Shown: positions 17,593-25,100 of the stretch, one piece after another
Position numbering within the stretch: the first letter of the stretch is position 1
Layout: each line of letters opens with the position of its first letter
Assembly: GCF_900635775.1 (NCBI RefSeq)
Contig: NZ_LR134167.1
Coordinates: 2,141,001-2,205,000 of the forward strand
From: Avibacterium volantium
GTDB taxonomy: Bacteria; Pseudomonadota; Gammaproteobacteria; Enterobacterales; Pasteurellaceae
DNA: 64,000 bases
Direction of reading: 5' to 3'
Notes under the pieces: model-generated
Databases searched by the model: none
Told to the model about the DNA's origin: nothing
Seen by the model: only the letters and a program-made list of their open reading frames with translations
Position numbers and translations under genes: made by a program

Positions 17593-17991
17593 TTATCCTT
17601 TATCTTTAATACTTTTAATGATTTGACAATTTTCAATTTCTTTATTTTGACAACCAATAATTTGTTCCAAAAATGATTTAACTTCTTGTAATTGCTTAAT
17701 TTGTTCGTTGATATGTGATAAATGTTTTTGGGTTAATTCATCAACATCATCACATTGATGATTGGGAGTTGTTTGAAATGTCAATAAGACCTGAATGTCA
17801 TTTAAAGAAAAACCGATATTGCGACAAGTTTTAATAAAGCGTAATTGTTCTAGCTGATTTTCATCAAAAACTCGGTAGCCATTAGCTTGAAAAGTTGGCT
17901 TGATTAAGCCTTGTTTTTCATAATAACGAATGGTTTCTAAATGCACGCCTGTTTGTTCACTGGCTTGTTTAATTTGAAAAATTTTTGACAT
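17593..17991 (-). CDS. MerR-family metal-responsive regulator (CadR/PbrR-like)
   Basis: The product has 132 residues from ATG 17991 (MSKIFQIKQASEQTGVHLET). The winged HTH occupies residues 3-70 with the MerR signature ETIRYYEKQGLI, and the C-terminal dimerisation helix is at 83-112. Cysteines at 80, 114 and 122 match the spacing of the Cd/Pb-binding residues of CadR/PbrR, so cadmium, lead or zinc is a likely inducer. It is transcribed divergently from a CDF transporter, with a 19-bp-spaced promoter and dyad between them, the classic MerR arrangement. A longer frame to 18072 would cross that promoter and is rejected. Confidence 0.88.
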   Translation of the reverse strand: MSKIFQIKQASEQTGVHLETIRYYEKQGLIKPTFQANGYRVFDENQLEQLRFIKTCRNIGFSLNDIQVLLTFQTTPNHQCDDVDELTQKHLSHINEQIKQLQEVKSFLEQIIGCQNKEIENCQIIKSIKDKG

Positions 17992-17996
17992 TGTAC

Positions 17997-18027
17997 TTGA
18001 CTCTGTAATAACTACGGAGTTTATATT
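17997..18027 (+). promoter_or_regulatory. MerR-type operator-promoter of the CDF gene
   Basis: The -35 TTGACT (17997-18002) and -10 TATATT (18022-18027) are separated by an over-long 19-bp spacer. The spacer region contains the dyad ACTCTGT-N7-ACGGAGT (18000-18020). Long spacers with a dyad are diagnostic of MerR-activated promoters. Confidence 0.85.
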
Positions 18028-18060
18028 ATAGCAAATTTCAATCATCTTTCGGAGTTTGTT

Positions 18061-18675
18061 ATGGCGTGCCAAAGTTGTTGCAGTTCAAATCAGCCCATTC
18101 ATCAATCACCCAAGTACAAAAAAGCCTTGTGGATTGTCTTGATATTAAATTTATCAATGTTCTTTGTGGAAATTGTAATGGGGATTAAATCGGGTTCAAC
18201 TTCGCTGTTGTCGGACAGCTTGGATTTCTTGGGCGATAGTGCCAATTATTTGATAAGTTTGATTGTTTTGCCAATGGCATTAAGTTACCGTGCCAAAGCA
18301 TCTATGGTTAAGGGGCTAACGATGGGCGTTTTTGGCTTATTTATTTTAATTACAACCATTTATCGTGCGTTTTATGGGGAAATTCCCAGTTATAGCGAAA
18401 TGAGTATTGTGGGATTTTTGGCGTTATTGGTGAATGTGTCGGCATTGTTGATATTATTAAAATTCCGTGATGGCGACAGTAATGTCCGAAGTGTATGGGT
18501 ATGTTCTCGCAATGATGCGATTGGTAATGTGGCAGTGATTTTGGCTGGCATAGCAGTTTATTTTTTTCAATCAAAATATCCTGATTTAATTGTGGCGTTT
18601 ATTTTGGCATTTTTAGCATTACAAGCCAGTCAAGAAATCATCAAAAGGGCTTGGGTGGAAGTAAAAGTCAGTTAA
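18061..18675 (+). CDS. Cation diffusion facilitator-type metal transporter, short form
   Basis: The 204-residue membrane protein has a Cys-rich N-terminus (MACQSCCSSNQ), then about five or six transmembrane helices. Metal-site motifs of the CDF family are visible: LLSDSLDFLGDSANY in the second helix and SRNDAIGNVAVI in the fifth. It lacks the usual C-terminal cytoplasmic domain (typical CDFs are about 300 aa). It probably exports a divalent metal such as Zn, Cd or Pb. It is controlled by the divergent MerR-type regulator. A terminator and uptake-sequence module follows. Confidence 0.85.
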   Translation: MACQSCCSSNQPIHQSPKYKKALWIVLILNLSMFFVEIVMGIKSGSTSLLSDSLDFLGDSANYLISLIVLPMALSYRAKASMVKGLTMGVFGLFILITTIYRAFYGEIPSYSEMSIVGFLALLVNVSALLILLKFRDGDSNVRSVWVCSRNDAIGNVAVILAGIAVYFFQSKYPDLIVAFILAFLALQASQEIIKRAWVEVKVS

Positions 18676-18680
18676 TTTAT

Positions 18681-18759
18681 AAACACCGTTTGAATTTGAT
18701 TTTCAAGCGGTGTTTTTGTTTGAGAATTTTGCAAAATAACTTTCAGGCAGCCTGAAAAA
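18681..18759 (+). terminator. Terminator plus Neisseriaceae-type uptake sequence, module 2
   Basis: AAACACCGTTTGAA...TTCAAGCGGTGTTT forms a hairpin followed by U. After a spacer comes AGGCAGCCTGAA (18745-18756), identical to the AG-kingDUS dialect. The module is a near-repeat of 17512-17591 and separates the CDF and acr3 3' ends. Confidence 0.75.
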
Positions 18760-18760
18760 C

Positions 18761-19774
18761 CTACACCCCTTTATTTTCCAGCGATTTTCGGTTTATCCAC
18801 CACACCAGCGACAACATCACAGGCACTTCAACCAACACGCCCACCACCGTTGCCAATGCCGCCCCTGAATTTAAACCAAATAAAGCAATCGCCACCGCCA
18901 CCGCCAATTCAAAAAAATTGCTTGTGCCGATTAAGCAAGCAGGGGCGGAAATGGCGTGGGGCAATTTAAGCCATTTTGCCCAAATCGCACTCAAGGCAAA
19001 AATGCCGTAAGTCTGCACCAATAAAGGAATGGCAATCAGCAGGATAATCATCGGCTTATCCACAATGGTTTGTGCCTGAAACGCAAACAACAGCACCACC
19101 GTCAATAACAATCCCAAGATAGACAAAGGCTTAAAACGCTGGCTGAATTGGCGAATTTTGTGTTCATCTTGCAAAGATTTGCGAGTGGCAACTCCCACAA
19201 GCAAAGGCAACACCAAATACAGCAACACGCTAAAAAACAGCGTATCCCACGGGATTGTGATGTCGTTGATACCCAAAAGTAGCCCAGCAATCGGGGCAAA
19301 GGCAAAAATCATAATCACATCATTTAAAGACACTTGCACCAGCGTGTAATTGGGGTCGCCTTTGACCAGTTGAGACCAAACAAAAACCATTGCCGTACAA
19401 GGTGCAACCCCAAGCAAAATCATACCTGCAATGTATTCGTTTGCCGATTGTTCATCTACCCAGCCAGCAAAAAACACCTTAAAAAACAACCAGCCAACAA
19501 GTGCCATCGTAAAAGGCTTAATCAACCAATTCACCGTTAAAGTCAGCCACAGCCCTTTGGGATTGTGGCGGATATTTTTAATGGCAAGCCAGTCAATTTG
19601 TATCATCATCGGATAAATCATCAGCCAAATCAGCACCGCAATCGGCAAATTGATTTGAGCCACCTGCATTGTGGCAATCCATTGAAAATAAGGCGTAAAC
19701 CAAATACCCAGCCCCACGCCAAGCAAAATCGCCAACCCCACCCACACACTCAAAAATCGTTCAAAAATGCCCAT
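18761..19774 (-). CDS. acr3: Arsenite efflux transporter Acr3
   Basis: The product has 337 residues from ATG 19774, two bases after the arsC stop; upstream in-frame ATGs would overlap arsC. Ten transmembrane helices are predicted by eye. The family signature [16 protein letters not shown] holds the conserved Cys needed for As(III) extrusion. It belongs to the BASS/Acr3 superfamily rather than ArsB. It exports arsenite made by ArsC. It forms an operon arsR-arsC-acr3. Base composition is noticeably more GC-rich than in neighbouring housekeeping genes. Confidence 0.95.
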   Translation of the reverse strand: MGIFERFLSVWVGLAILLGVGLGIWFTPYFQWIATMQVAQINLPIAVLIWLMIYPMMIQIDWLAIKNIRHNPKGLWLTLTVNWLIKPFTMALVGWLFFKVFFAGWVDEQSANEYIAGMILLGVAPCTAMVFVWSQLVKGDPNYTLVQVSLNDVIMIFAFAPIAGLLLGINDITIPWDTLFFSVLLYLVLPLLVGVATRKSLQDEHKIRQFSQRFKPLSILGLLLTVVLLFAFQAQTIVDKPMIILLIAIPLLVQTYGIFALSAIWAKWLKLPHAISAPACLIGTSNFFELAVAVAIALFGLNSGAALATVVGVLVEVPVMLSLVWWINRKSLENKGV

Positions 19775-19775
19775 T

Positions 19776-20186
19776 TTATGCCCCTTGTACGCGGATGATT
19801 TCGCCATCTTCTTTGACAAAATCACTGTGTAATACCACAGGTGAAATGCTCAGAAACACTTCGCTTGGACGGCACAAACGCACGCCTTTTTCGGTGATGA
19901 CAATCGGGCGGTTGATTAAAATGGGGGCGGTTAGCATTGCCTTGATGATGTCGTTGTCACTCACCTCGTTGTCCAAATTAAATTGTTGATATTCAGGCAC
20001 ATTACTTCGCAAAAGCTCTCTGGGCGTGATGTTCATTTGCTTAATCAGTTGGCGTAGTGTGCGTTCATCGGGCGGGGTGTCCAGATAATGAATAATGGTC
20101 GGCTCAATGCCCAAATGGCGAATCAAAGCCAGCGTGTTGCGAGAAGTACCACATTTGGGATTGTGATAAATGCTGATTGGGTGCAT
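19776..20186 (-). CDS. arsC: Arsenate reductase ArsC, glutaredoxin-coupled
   Basis: The 136-residue enzyme reduces arsenate to arsenite using glutathione and glutaredoxin. The catalytic Cys12 lies in [14 protein letters not shown]. The three oxyanion-binding arginines of the R773-type enzyme are present in [20 protein letters not shown] and RLCRPSEV. Length matches E. coli ArsC (141 aa). It stands between arsR and acr3, with a partial copy of the ArsR operator palindrome upstream at 20199-20218. Confidence 0.96.
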   Translation of the reverse strand: MHPISIYHNPKCGTSRNTLALIRHLGIEPTIIHYLDTPPDERTLRQLIKQMNITPRELLRSNVPEYQQFNLDNEVSDNDIIKAMLTAPILINRPIVITEKGVRLCRPSEVFLSISPVVLHSDFVKEDGEIIRVQGA

Positions 20187-20198
20187 AGTATGTTCCTT

Positions 20199-20218
20199 AC
20201 TTCAAGAGTTATTGAAAT
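20199..20218 (-). promoter_or_regulatory. Second ArsR-operator-like palindrome before arsC
   Basis: ACTTCAAGAG-TTATTGAAAT matches the main operator at 20596-20617 at all but a few positions and keeps the TTCAA/TTGAA arms. It lies between arsR and arsC, 12 bp above the arsC start. Confidence 0.5.
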
Positions 20219-20236
20219 GAATGGGCAAAAAATTTG

Positions 20237-20566
20237 CTAACACGATTGGCAAAATTTTTCGCAATCGCCACCGCTTACGTTTTCACAACAGCGATGCAAT
20301 AAAAACTCAATCAAGCCGTTCATCATCGCCAAATTGGCGAAATAACGGACAAATTTTCCCTGCTGTTCACTGTAAACAAGGTTGGCGTTTGCCAAAGTTT
20401 TTAAGTGAAACGACAGATTATTGGGGGCAAGATTGAGCTGTTTTGCCAAATCGCCCGCCACCATACCACGCCCCCCTTCGGCGGTCAGAGCTTGGAAAAT
20501 GGCAAGGCGTGTGGGCGAAGCAAGACTTTCAAACAGTTTGCTGGCGTGTTCGGTGTTCATATTCAT
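20237..20566 (-). CDS. arsR: Arsenic-responsive repressor ArsR, C-terminal-cysteine type
   Basis: The 109-residue winged-helix repressor of the ArsR/SmtB family has an HTH spanning about residues 36-62 (GDLAKQLNLAPNNLSFHLKTL). It lacks the CxC in the DNA-recognition helix of the R773 type. Instead, cysteines cluster at the C-terminus: 93, 94, 102, 106 and 109 (LHRCCENVSGGDCEKFC). That matches the As(III) site described for Acidithiobacillus ferrooxidans ArsR. It is the first gene of arsR-arsC-acr3. A second ATG lies two codons in. Confidence 0.93.
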   Translation of the reverse strand: MNMNTEHASKLFESLASPTRLAIFQALTAEGGRGMVAGDLAKQLNLAPNNLSFHLKTLANANLVYSEQQGKFVRYFANLAMMNGLIEFLLHRCCENVSGGDCEKFCQSC

Positions 20567-20595
20567 AGGCGGTTAGTATAGCAGGGTGTGTTTTT

Positions 20596-20617
20596 CATTT
20601 CAATAGGTATTGAAATG
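20596..20617 (-). promoter_or_regulatory. ArsR operator (perfect palindrome)
   Basis: The arms CATTTCAATA and TATTGAAATG flank GG, giving a perfect 22-bp inverted repeat, 30-50 bp upstream of arsR and next to TATACTA, a plausible -10. Its position and symmetry fit autoregulation by ArsR. Confidence 0.75.
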
Positions 20618-20628
20618 ATGTTTGTGTG

Positions 20629-20643
20629 TTCAGGTAGCCTGAA
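20629..20643. repeat. Neisseriaceae-type DNA uptake sequence (Eikenella dialect)
   Basis: The sequence reads TTCAGGTAGCCTGAA. Its complement contains AGGCTACCTGAA, the AG-eikDUS dialect. It abuts the left end of IS1016 copy 2, at the outer edge of the ars operon. Confidence 0.7.
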
Positions 20644-20650
20644 AAATTTA

Positions 20651-21363
20651 GGGGCTGTAGTAGATTAGCAACAATGCTATACTACAAAAATGAAGATAAC
20701 ATATTGTAAATTAAAGAAATCCATACAGAAAAAACTGTTTGAGTTTTTTGTCGCAGAAGTTACTGCAAGAACAGCAGCAAATTTGCTAGATATTCAACCG
20801 AATACAGCCGCTTTGTTCTACCATAAAATCAGGCTTGTGATTGGCTATCATTTATCCCTTGAAGTTAACGAGATTTTTGAGGGGGAAATTGAACTAGACG
20901 AAAGCTATTTTGGTGGTCATCGAAAGGGAAAACGAGGACGAGGAGCGGCTGGAAAAGTTGCTGTTTTTGGGTTACTAAAACGACAAGGAAAGGTATTTAC
21001 TGTTGTGGTTGAAAACACCAAGAATGAAACATTACTCCCTGTTATTAAAAGAAAAATCAAGCCTGATAGCTGGGTTCATACGGACACTTATCGCAGTTAT
21101 GATGCGCTTGATGTGAGTGAATTTCACCACGAACGAATCAATCATTCCGAGCTATTTGCGGTGAAACAAAATCATATTAATGGCATTGAAAATTTTTGGA
21201 ATCAGGCGAAGCGGATACTGCGAAAATATAATGGAATTAACCGAAAAAACTTTCCTTTATTCTTGAAGGAATGTGAATTTCGGTTTAACTTTGGGACACC
21301 AAAAGAGCAGTTAAAAATATTGCGAAAATGGTGTGAAATTTAGGGCTAATCTACTACAGCCCC
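20651..21363 (+). mobile_element. IS1016-type element (IS1595 family), copy 2
   Basis: The 713-bp element has perfect 18-bp terminal repeats identical to copy 1 and carries an intact transposase. The 8-bp flanks are AAAATTTA and AATATTTA, a possible target duplication with one mismatch. It is inverted relative to copy 1, so the two can act as the ends of a composite element or recombine to invert the island. Confidence 0.95.
20690..21343 (+). CDS. IS1016-type transposase, intact
   Basis: The 217-residue ISXO2-like DDE transposase of the IS1595 family has an N-terminal zinc-less HTH region, IELDESYFGGHRKGKRGRG (first catalytic Asp), WVHTDTYRSYDAL (second Asp) and HINGIENFWNQAKRILRKYNG (Asn/Glu region typical of IS1016). 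It is full length, unlike copy 1, which has a TGA where this has TTA (Leu). It could mobilise both copies. Confidence 0.95.
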   Translation: MKITYCKLKKSIQKKLFEFFVAEVTARTAANLLDIQPNTAALFYHKIRLVIGYHLSLEVNEIFEGEIELDESYFGGHRKGKRGRGAAGKVAVFGLLKRQGKVFTVVVENTKNETLLPVIKRKIKPDSWVHTDTYRSYDALDVSEFHHERINHSELFAVKQNHINGIENFWNQAKRILRKYNGINRKNFPLFLKECEFRFNFGTPKEQLKILRKWCEI

Positions 21364-21679
21364 AATATTTAAGCTGTTTTTCTGCGAGTTTGAGTAATAG
21401 TGATTGCTGCTCATTCAAAACGGGTAGCGCAAATCCAGCTGAACGCTCTTTCCAATAATAGGTATAAGGCTTGCTATCGTTGTTACATTCTAAATCGTCA
21501 AAATGTAAGCAAAGTGCTTGTAGCGTTCTCTGAATACTACGTAAATCACGATTAAAGCCTAAATCTTTCAGTTTTTCGTGAATCGTTTTTGCCTCTATGC
21601 TCGCTGGCAGCCTAGGAATAATCCTTAAAATTTCTATCTGCAAAAGCGTAGCATCAATATCTTTTGGTCGAGTTGTCAT
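21364..21679 (-). pseudogene. WYL-type transcriptional regulator, truncated by IS1016
   Basis: The first ~105 residues remain: a winged HTH with TLLQIEILRIIPR..KTIHEKLKDLGFNRDLRSIQRTLQAL, then the linker and LPVLNEQQSLLLKLAEKQLKY that precedes the WYL domain in such proteins. The WYL ligand-binding domain (expected another ~200 residues) is missing. Reading continues into the IS1016 end and stops inside it (to 21311). It marks the right-hand boundary of the island in an ancestral gene. Confidence 0.7.
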
Positions 21680-21795
21680 AATTTTATAATTTCCTCTAGC
21701 TTCAATTATAAAATTATAGCAAAAGCAAGTGAATATTTTGTGAGAATAGTGAGGAGTTTAGGGCTAATCTAATATAGATATAGCCCTTATATATT

Positions 21796-22680
21796 TTACT
21801 TCGGCGCTTGCATAAAGCGGAAGAAGTCGCTGTCTGGTTTGAGAATCAGCATATTGTTTGATTCTGCAAAGCTTTTTTCGTAGGCTTTCATACTACGCAC
21901 AAAGCTGTAAAATTCAGGTTCTTGCGCAAAGGCATCGGCGTAGAGTTTGGCGGCGGCGGCATCACCGTTACCGCGCAATTCTTGTGCCGTTTTATTGGCG
22001 GTGGCCAGAATCACTGTAACTTTACGATCCACATCGGCTTGGATAAATGCGGCTTTTTCTTTACCTTGTGAACGATGTTCACGGGCCACTGCATCACGCT
22101 CTGCACGCATACGCTGGTAGATTGATGAAGACACTTCATCAGGGAGATTGATTTGTTTTACTCGTACATCAACCACTTCAATCCCTAATTCTGAGGTGCT
22201 ATCTTGCCCTGTATTCAAGGCTTTGCGCGCACCAACCATTAATTCGCCGCGTGTCCCTGACACAATGTCTTTAATGGTGCGTGAACCCACTTCAGAGCGT
22301 AAACGGTCATTCACTTTACGGCGTAATAAGTTAGACGCTTGAGTATAATCGCCACCACCTGTTGCGGTGAAGAAACGGCCGAAATCACTGATTCGCCATT
22401 TCACATAAGAATCCACTAAAAGATCCTTTTTCTCAACGGTAACAAAGCGATCTGGCGCGCCATCAAGGGTGCGAATACGCGCATCTAACACTTTCATTGA
22501 GTCAATAAATGGGATTTTAAGGTGTAAACCTGGCTCATACACCTCCACTTTATTGTCAGAATCACGATGAACTTTACCGAAACGCAACATAATACCGCGC
22601 GTGCCTTCATCTACAATCACAAGGCTAGAATAAATCACCGCAAGCAATACCAGTAAAACAGGGGTTAAAATCTTACGCAT
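21796..22680 (-). CDS. hflC: FtsH modulator HflC
   Basis: The 294-residue SPFH/band-7 protein has an N-terminal membrane anchor (about residues 5-22) and a large periplasmic SPFH domain with DSYVKWRISD. A coiled coil follows with MRAERDAVAREHRSQGKEKA. HflK and HflC form a large cage around the FtsH protease in the inner membrane and modulate its substrate choice. Its start overlaps the hflK stop (TAATG). Confidence 0.96.
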   Translation of the reverse strand: MRKILTPVLLVLLAVIYSSLVIVDEGTRGIMLRFGKVHRDSDNKVEVYEPGLHLKIPFIDSMKVLDARIRTLDGAPDRFVTVEKKDLLVDSYVKWRISDFGRFFTATGGGDYTQASNLLRRKVNDRLRSEVGSRTIKDIVSGTRGELMVGARKALNTGQDSTSELGIEVVDVRVKQINLPDEVSSSIYQRMRAERDAVAREHRSQGKEKAAFIQADVDRKVTVILATANKTAQELRGNGDAAAAKLYADAFAQEPEFYSFVRSMKAYEKSFAESNNMLILKPDSDFFRFMQAPK

Positions 22681-23903
22681 TAGTTAAATCTCCCTTGGCG
22701 ATTTTCAGATGATTGTTGATAGCTCTCACTGTTGGAAAAAGAGCGAGTTTCGGAATAAATTTCCTGATTTTTCACCGCACTTTGTGAATTTGATGAGTTA
22801 GGTGCGGTGCTTTTTGGGCTATTTTTTTGCGATAAAATTTTATCGAGCGGCAGCACACTTAAATTATTTCCGTTGCTATCAAGCAATACTTTTGGCGTGT
22901 TTGCCATCACTTTTTCCATCGTTTGAATATATAAGCGATCACGCAATAATTGCGGCGCGGCTTTAAATTCAGGCAATAAGCGTTGGAAACGTTCCACTTC
23001 CCCTTGAGCATTTAACACCACTTGATCTTTATAGGCGGTGGCTTCTTCAATAATGCGTTGTGCATTACCACGTGCGATTGGCTCTTGCTCGCGGGCATAG
23101 GCTTCCGCTTCACGAATATAGCGTTGCTCATCTTCTTGTGCTTTGATCGCATCATCAAAGGCGGCTTTCACTTCTTCAGGTGGGCGCGCAGATTGGAAGT
23201 TCACATCAAGCACTTCTAACCCCATATCATAAGGCTGAATAATGCCATTCAAGGCTTTCCAAGTGTCTTCACGCACAATAGAACGCCCTGTGGTTAAAAT
23301 ATCGTCCATTGACATATGGCCAATCACATAACGCAACGCACTGTCGGTGGCTTGGTTTAAGCTGTCATCTGCATTGGTTACGCTGAATAAATATTTCGCT
23401 GGATCACTCACTCGATATTGCACGGTCATTTCCACTTTCACCATATTTTCATCGCGAGTAAGCATTGCGCCTTGGGTTTTCAGCTCTTTCACCTGTTCCA
23501 CATTAACGGGGATCACTTTATCTACGAAAGTCGGTTTCCAGTTCAAACCCGGTTGTACGATTTTTTCCAGCTCACCAAAACGTAACACCACGCCACGCTC
23601 TGCTTCTTTTACGGTATAAAAACCGCTCACGCCCCAAACAATCGCACCAATCACCGCGGCAACAGGTAACAATTTACCTAAGCCGAATGACAGGCCTTTG
23701 CCACCGCTATTATGGTTGCCACCATTTTGGCCACCACCGAGTTTTTTCAATAAATTACTAAAGACTTCTTCAAGATCAGGTGGGGATTGTTCCTGCTTAT
23801 TGCGCTTATCCCATTGGTTATTTGGATCGGATTTGTTATCCGATTGATTTGGGTTGCTCCCTGGTTTTCCCCAAGGATCTTGATCTGAACCATTAAAGGA
23901 CAT
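22680..23903 (-). CDS. hflK: FtsH modulator HflK
   Basis: The product has 407 residues from ATG 23903, which has GGAG eight bases upstream; an ATG at 23915 is poorer. A Gly/Asn/Gln-rich cytoplasmic tail (about 1-75) precedes one membrane helix (LLPVAAVIGAIVWGVSGFY). The SPFH domain (about 95-260) and a helical region with YAREQEPIARGNAQRIIEEA follow. It partners HflC, encoded next. The C-terminal tail is Ser/Asn/Gln-rich and partly encoded by uptake-signal DNA (CACCGCACTTTG), as often happens in this family. Confidence 0.95.
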   Translation of the reverse strand: MSFNGSDQDPWGKPGSNPNQSDNKSDPNNQWDKRNKQEQSPPDLEEVFSNLLKKLGGGQNGGNHNSGGKGLSFGLGKLLPVAAVIGAIVWGVSGFYTVKEAERGVVLRFGELEKIVQPGLNWKPTFVDKVIPVNVEQVKELKTQGAMLTRDENMVKVEMTVQYRVSDPAKYLFSVTNADDSLNQATDSALRYVIGHMSMDDILTTGRSIVREDTWKALNGIIQPYDMGLEVLDVNFQSARPPEEVKAAFDDAIKAQEDEQRYIREAEAYAREQEPIARGNAQRIIEEATAYKDQVVLNAQGEVERFQRLLPEFKAAPQLLRDRLYIQTMEKVMANTPKVLLDSNGNNLSVLPLDKILSQKNSPKSTAPNSSNSQSAVKNQEIYSETRSFSNSESYQQSSENRQGRFN

Positions 23904-23998
23904 TCTTTTCTCCATTTGTCAAAAAATTGTTACAAGTCTAAACAAAATAATAAGTGAAGTCTAGGGCGGATTGCCCGCTTTTCCTTCCCTTTAAACCG

Positions 23999-24733
23999 TC
24001 AAAATTTCGTTAAAGTGCGGTTCACTTTATAGCAAATTTTTTGCCTTAATTCAGTGGAAATTAAACTTTTATCATTCCAATACAAATAATGCGCTGTTGC
24101 CAGGGTTTCATTAGCAAAAACGGCCAAATAAAAGGGCAATTCTTGCGTAAATATGGCTTCCCCTTGCGGGCAATAGGCTGAAAATAATTGTAGGCTATCA
24201 GCTTGGTGATCCACTTCCGATAATTTCACAATGCCTACACCTTGTGATTTCAACAGCGCTTCACGCAAACACCAAATACGATAAAAAGCCGTTCTTTTGT
24301 CGAACTGCTTGGCAAACCATTGTTGTTCTTGTTCGGGAGCGAAATGACCAAGCAAGGCGGCATAATCCCGTTCTTTTTGCGGAAATTCAATGTCAATTCC
24401 CACCGCACTTTGGTTTTCATTTTTTTCATTAACCTTGAGCATCACTGCCACCCAATCGCCTGAATGACTGATATTAAAATCAATATTCGGTTTGGGGAAA
24501 TGCGGCCGTTGGGTTGGGCTATATTGAATGTCTGCTAAAAGTGCGGTGGAAATTTTTGCGGTTTTTAATAATTGCCATAGCAAAAAATGTGCCACCCAAC
24601 GGCAACGATAACGTTGCAACAAACGTGGTTGTTCAGGCGGTGCTTGACGTAATTTATAGCTTAATAATTCTGTGGGAATTTGGCTAAAAGGATAAGCCTG
24701 TTGAATATTTCCCCACGCAATAAAAATGCTCAT
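23999..24733 (-). CDS. 4'-phosphopantetheinyl transferase (Sfp/AcpT type)
   Basis: The 244-residue enzyme attaches phosphopantetheine from CoA to carrier proteins. Signature motifs are FNISHSG (86-92), GIDIE (112-116, Mg-binding Asp/Glu) and WCLREALLKSQG (154-165, with the catalytic Glu and Lys). It resembles the Sfp/AcpT group rather than the short AcpS, and H. influenzae has such a gene. No peptide synthetase is nearby; ACP itself (30057-30287) may be the target. Two uptake signals lie within the coding region and a third at its 3' end. Confidence 0.9.
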   Translation of the reverse strand: MSIFIAWGNIQQAYPFSQIPTELLSYKLRQAPPEQPRLLQRYRCRWVAHFLLWQLLKTAKISTALLADIQYSPTQRPHFPKPNIDFNISHSGDWVAVMLKVNEKNENQSAVGIDIEFPQKERDYAALLGHFAPEQEQQWFAKQFDKRTAFYRIWCLREALLKSQGVGIVKLSEVDHQADSLQLFSAYCPQGEAIFTQELPFYLAVFANETLATAHYLYWNDKSLISTELRQKICYKVNRTLTKF

Positions 24734-24763
24734 TGACGCTCCTTGTTACGCAGGGAAAGAAAA

Positions 24764-25027
24764 TTAATGTTGAAAACGTGCCAAACGCGCACGGCAGAAT
24801 TGTTCTTGTTTCTCAGCAGAGAGTTTTGTAAATTCTTTGCGATATTGTGCAAAATCCTGTTGCAACGCCTGCAAGGTTTCCGCTGGTAAGGTGGATGTGG
24901 CAACATTCTCATCTAAAATATTAAAATAGGTTTGGCAGCTGTTAGCTAATTTAGCCGATTGAGTAACATTCAGCACTGAACTACAAGCAGATAACAATAA
25001 GCTGATAACGACAATAAATTTTTTCAT
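24764..25027 (-). CDS. Small predicted lipoprotein, unknown function
   Basis: The 87-residue protein has the lipobox LLSAC (Cys15) and a short helical domain with two further cysteines (NSCQTYFN and EQFCRARL). Its C-helix-helix-C pattern recalls the secreted protein at 10721-11035, so the two may share a fold. It lies between the phosphopantetheinyl transferase and htpG, 30 bp from the former. No function can be assigned. Confidence 0.8.
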   Translation of the reverse strand: MKKFIVVISLLLSACSSVLNVTQSAKLANSCQTYFNILDENVATSTLPAETLQALQQDFAQYRKEFTKLSAEKQEQFCRARLARFQH

Positions 25028-25100
25028 ACCATTCCTTTTTATAAGTCAAAAAATAAGCGTTGCCTAGTTTTAGACAACGCCTCTATTCTAACCTAATTTA

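Noticed and set aside
17992..18072. N-terminal extension of the MerR-type regulator
   Set aside because: It would include the operator-promoter and overlap the CDF gene; the start at 17991 gives a normal MerR N-terminus.
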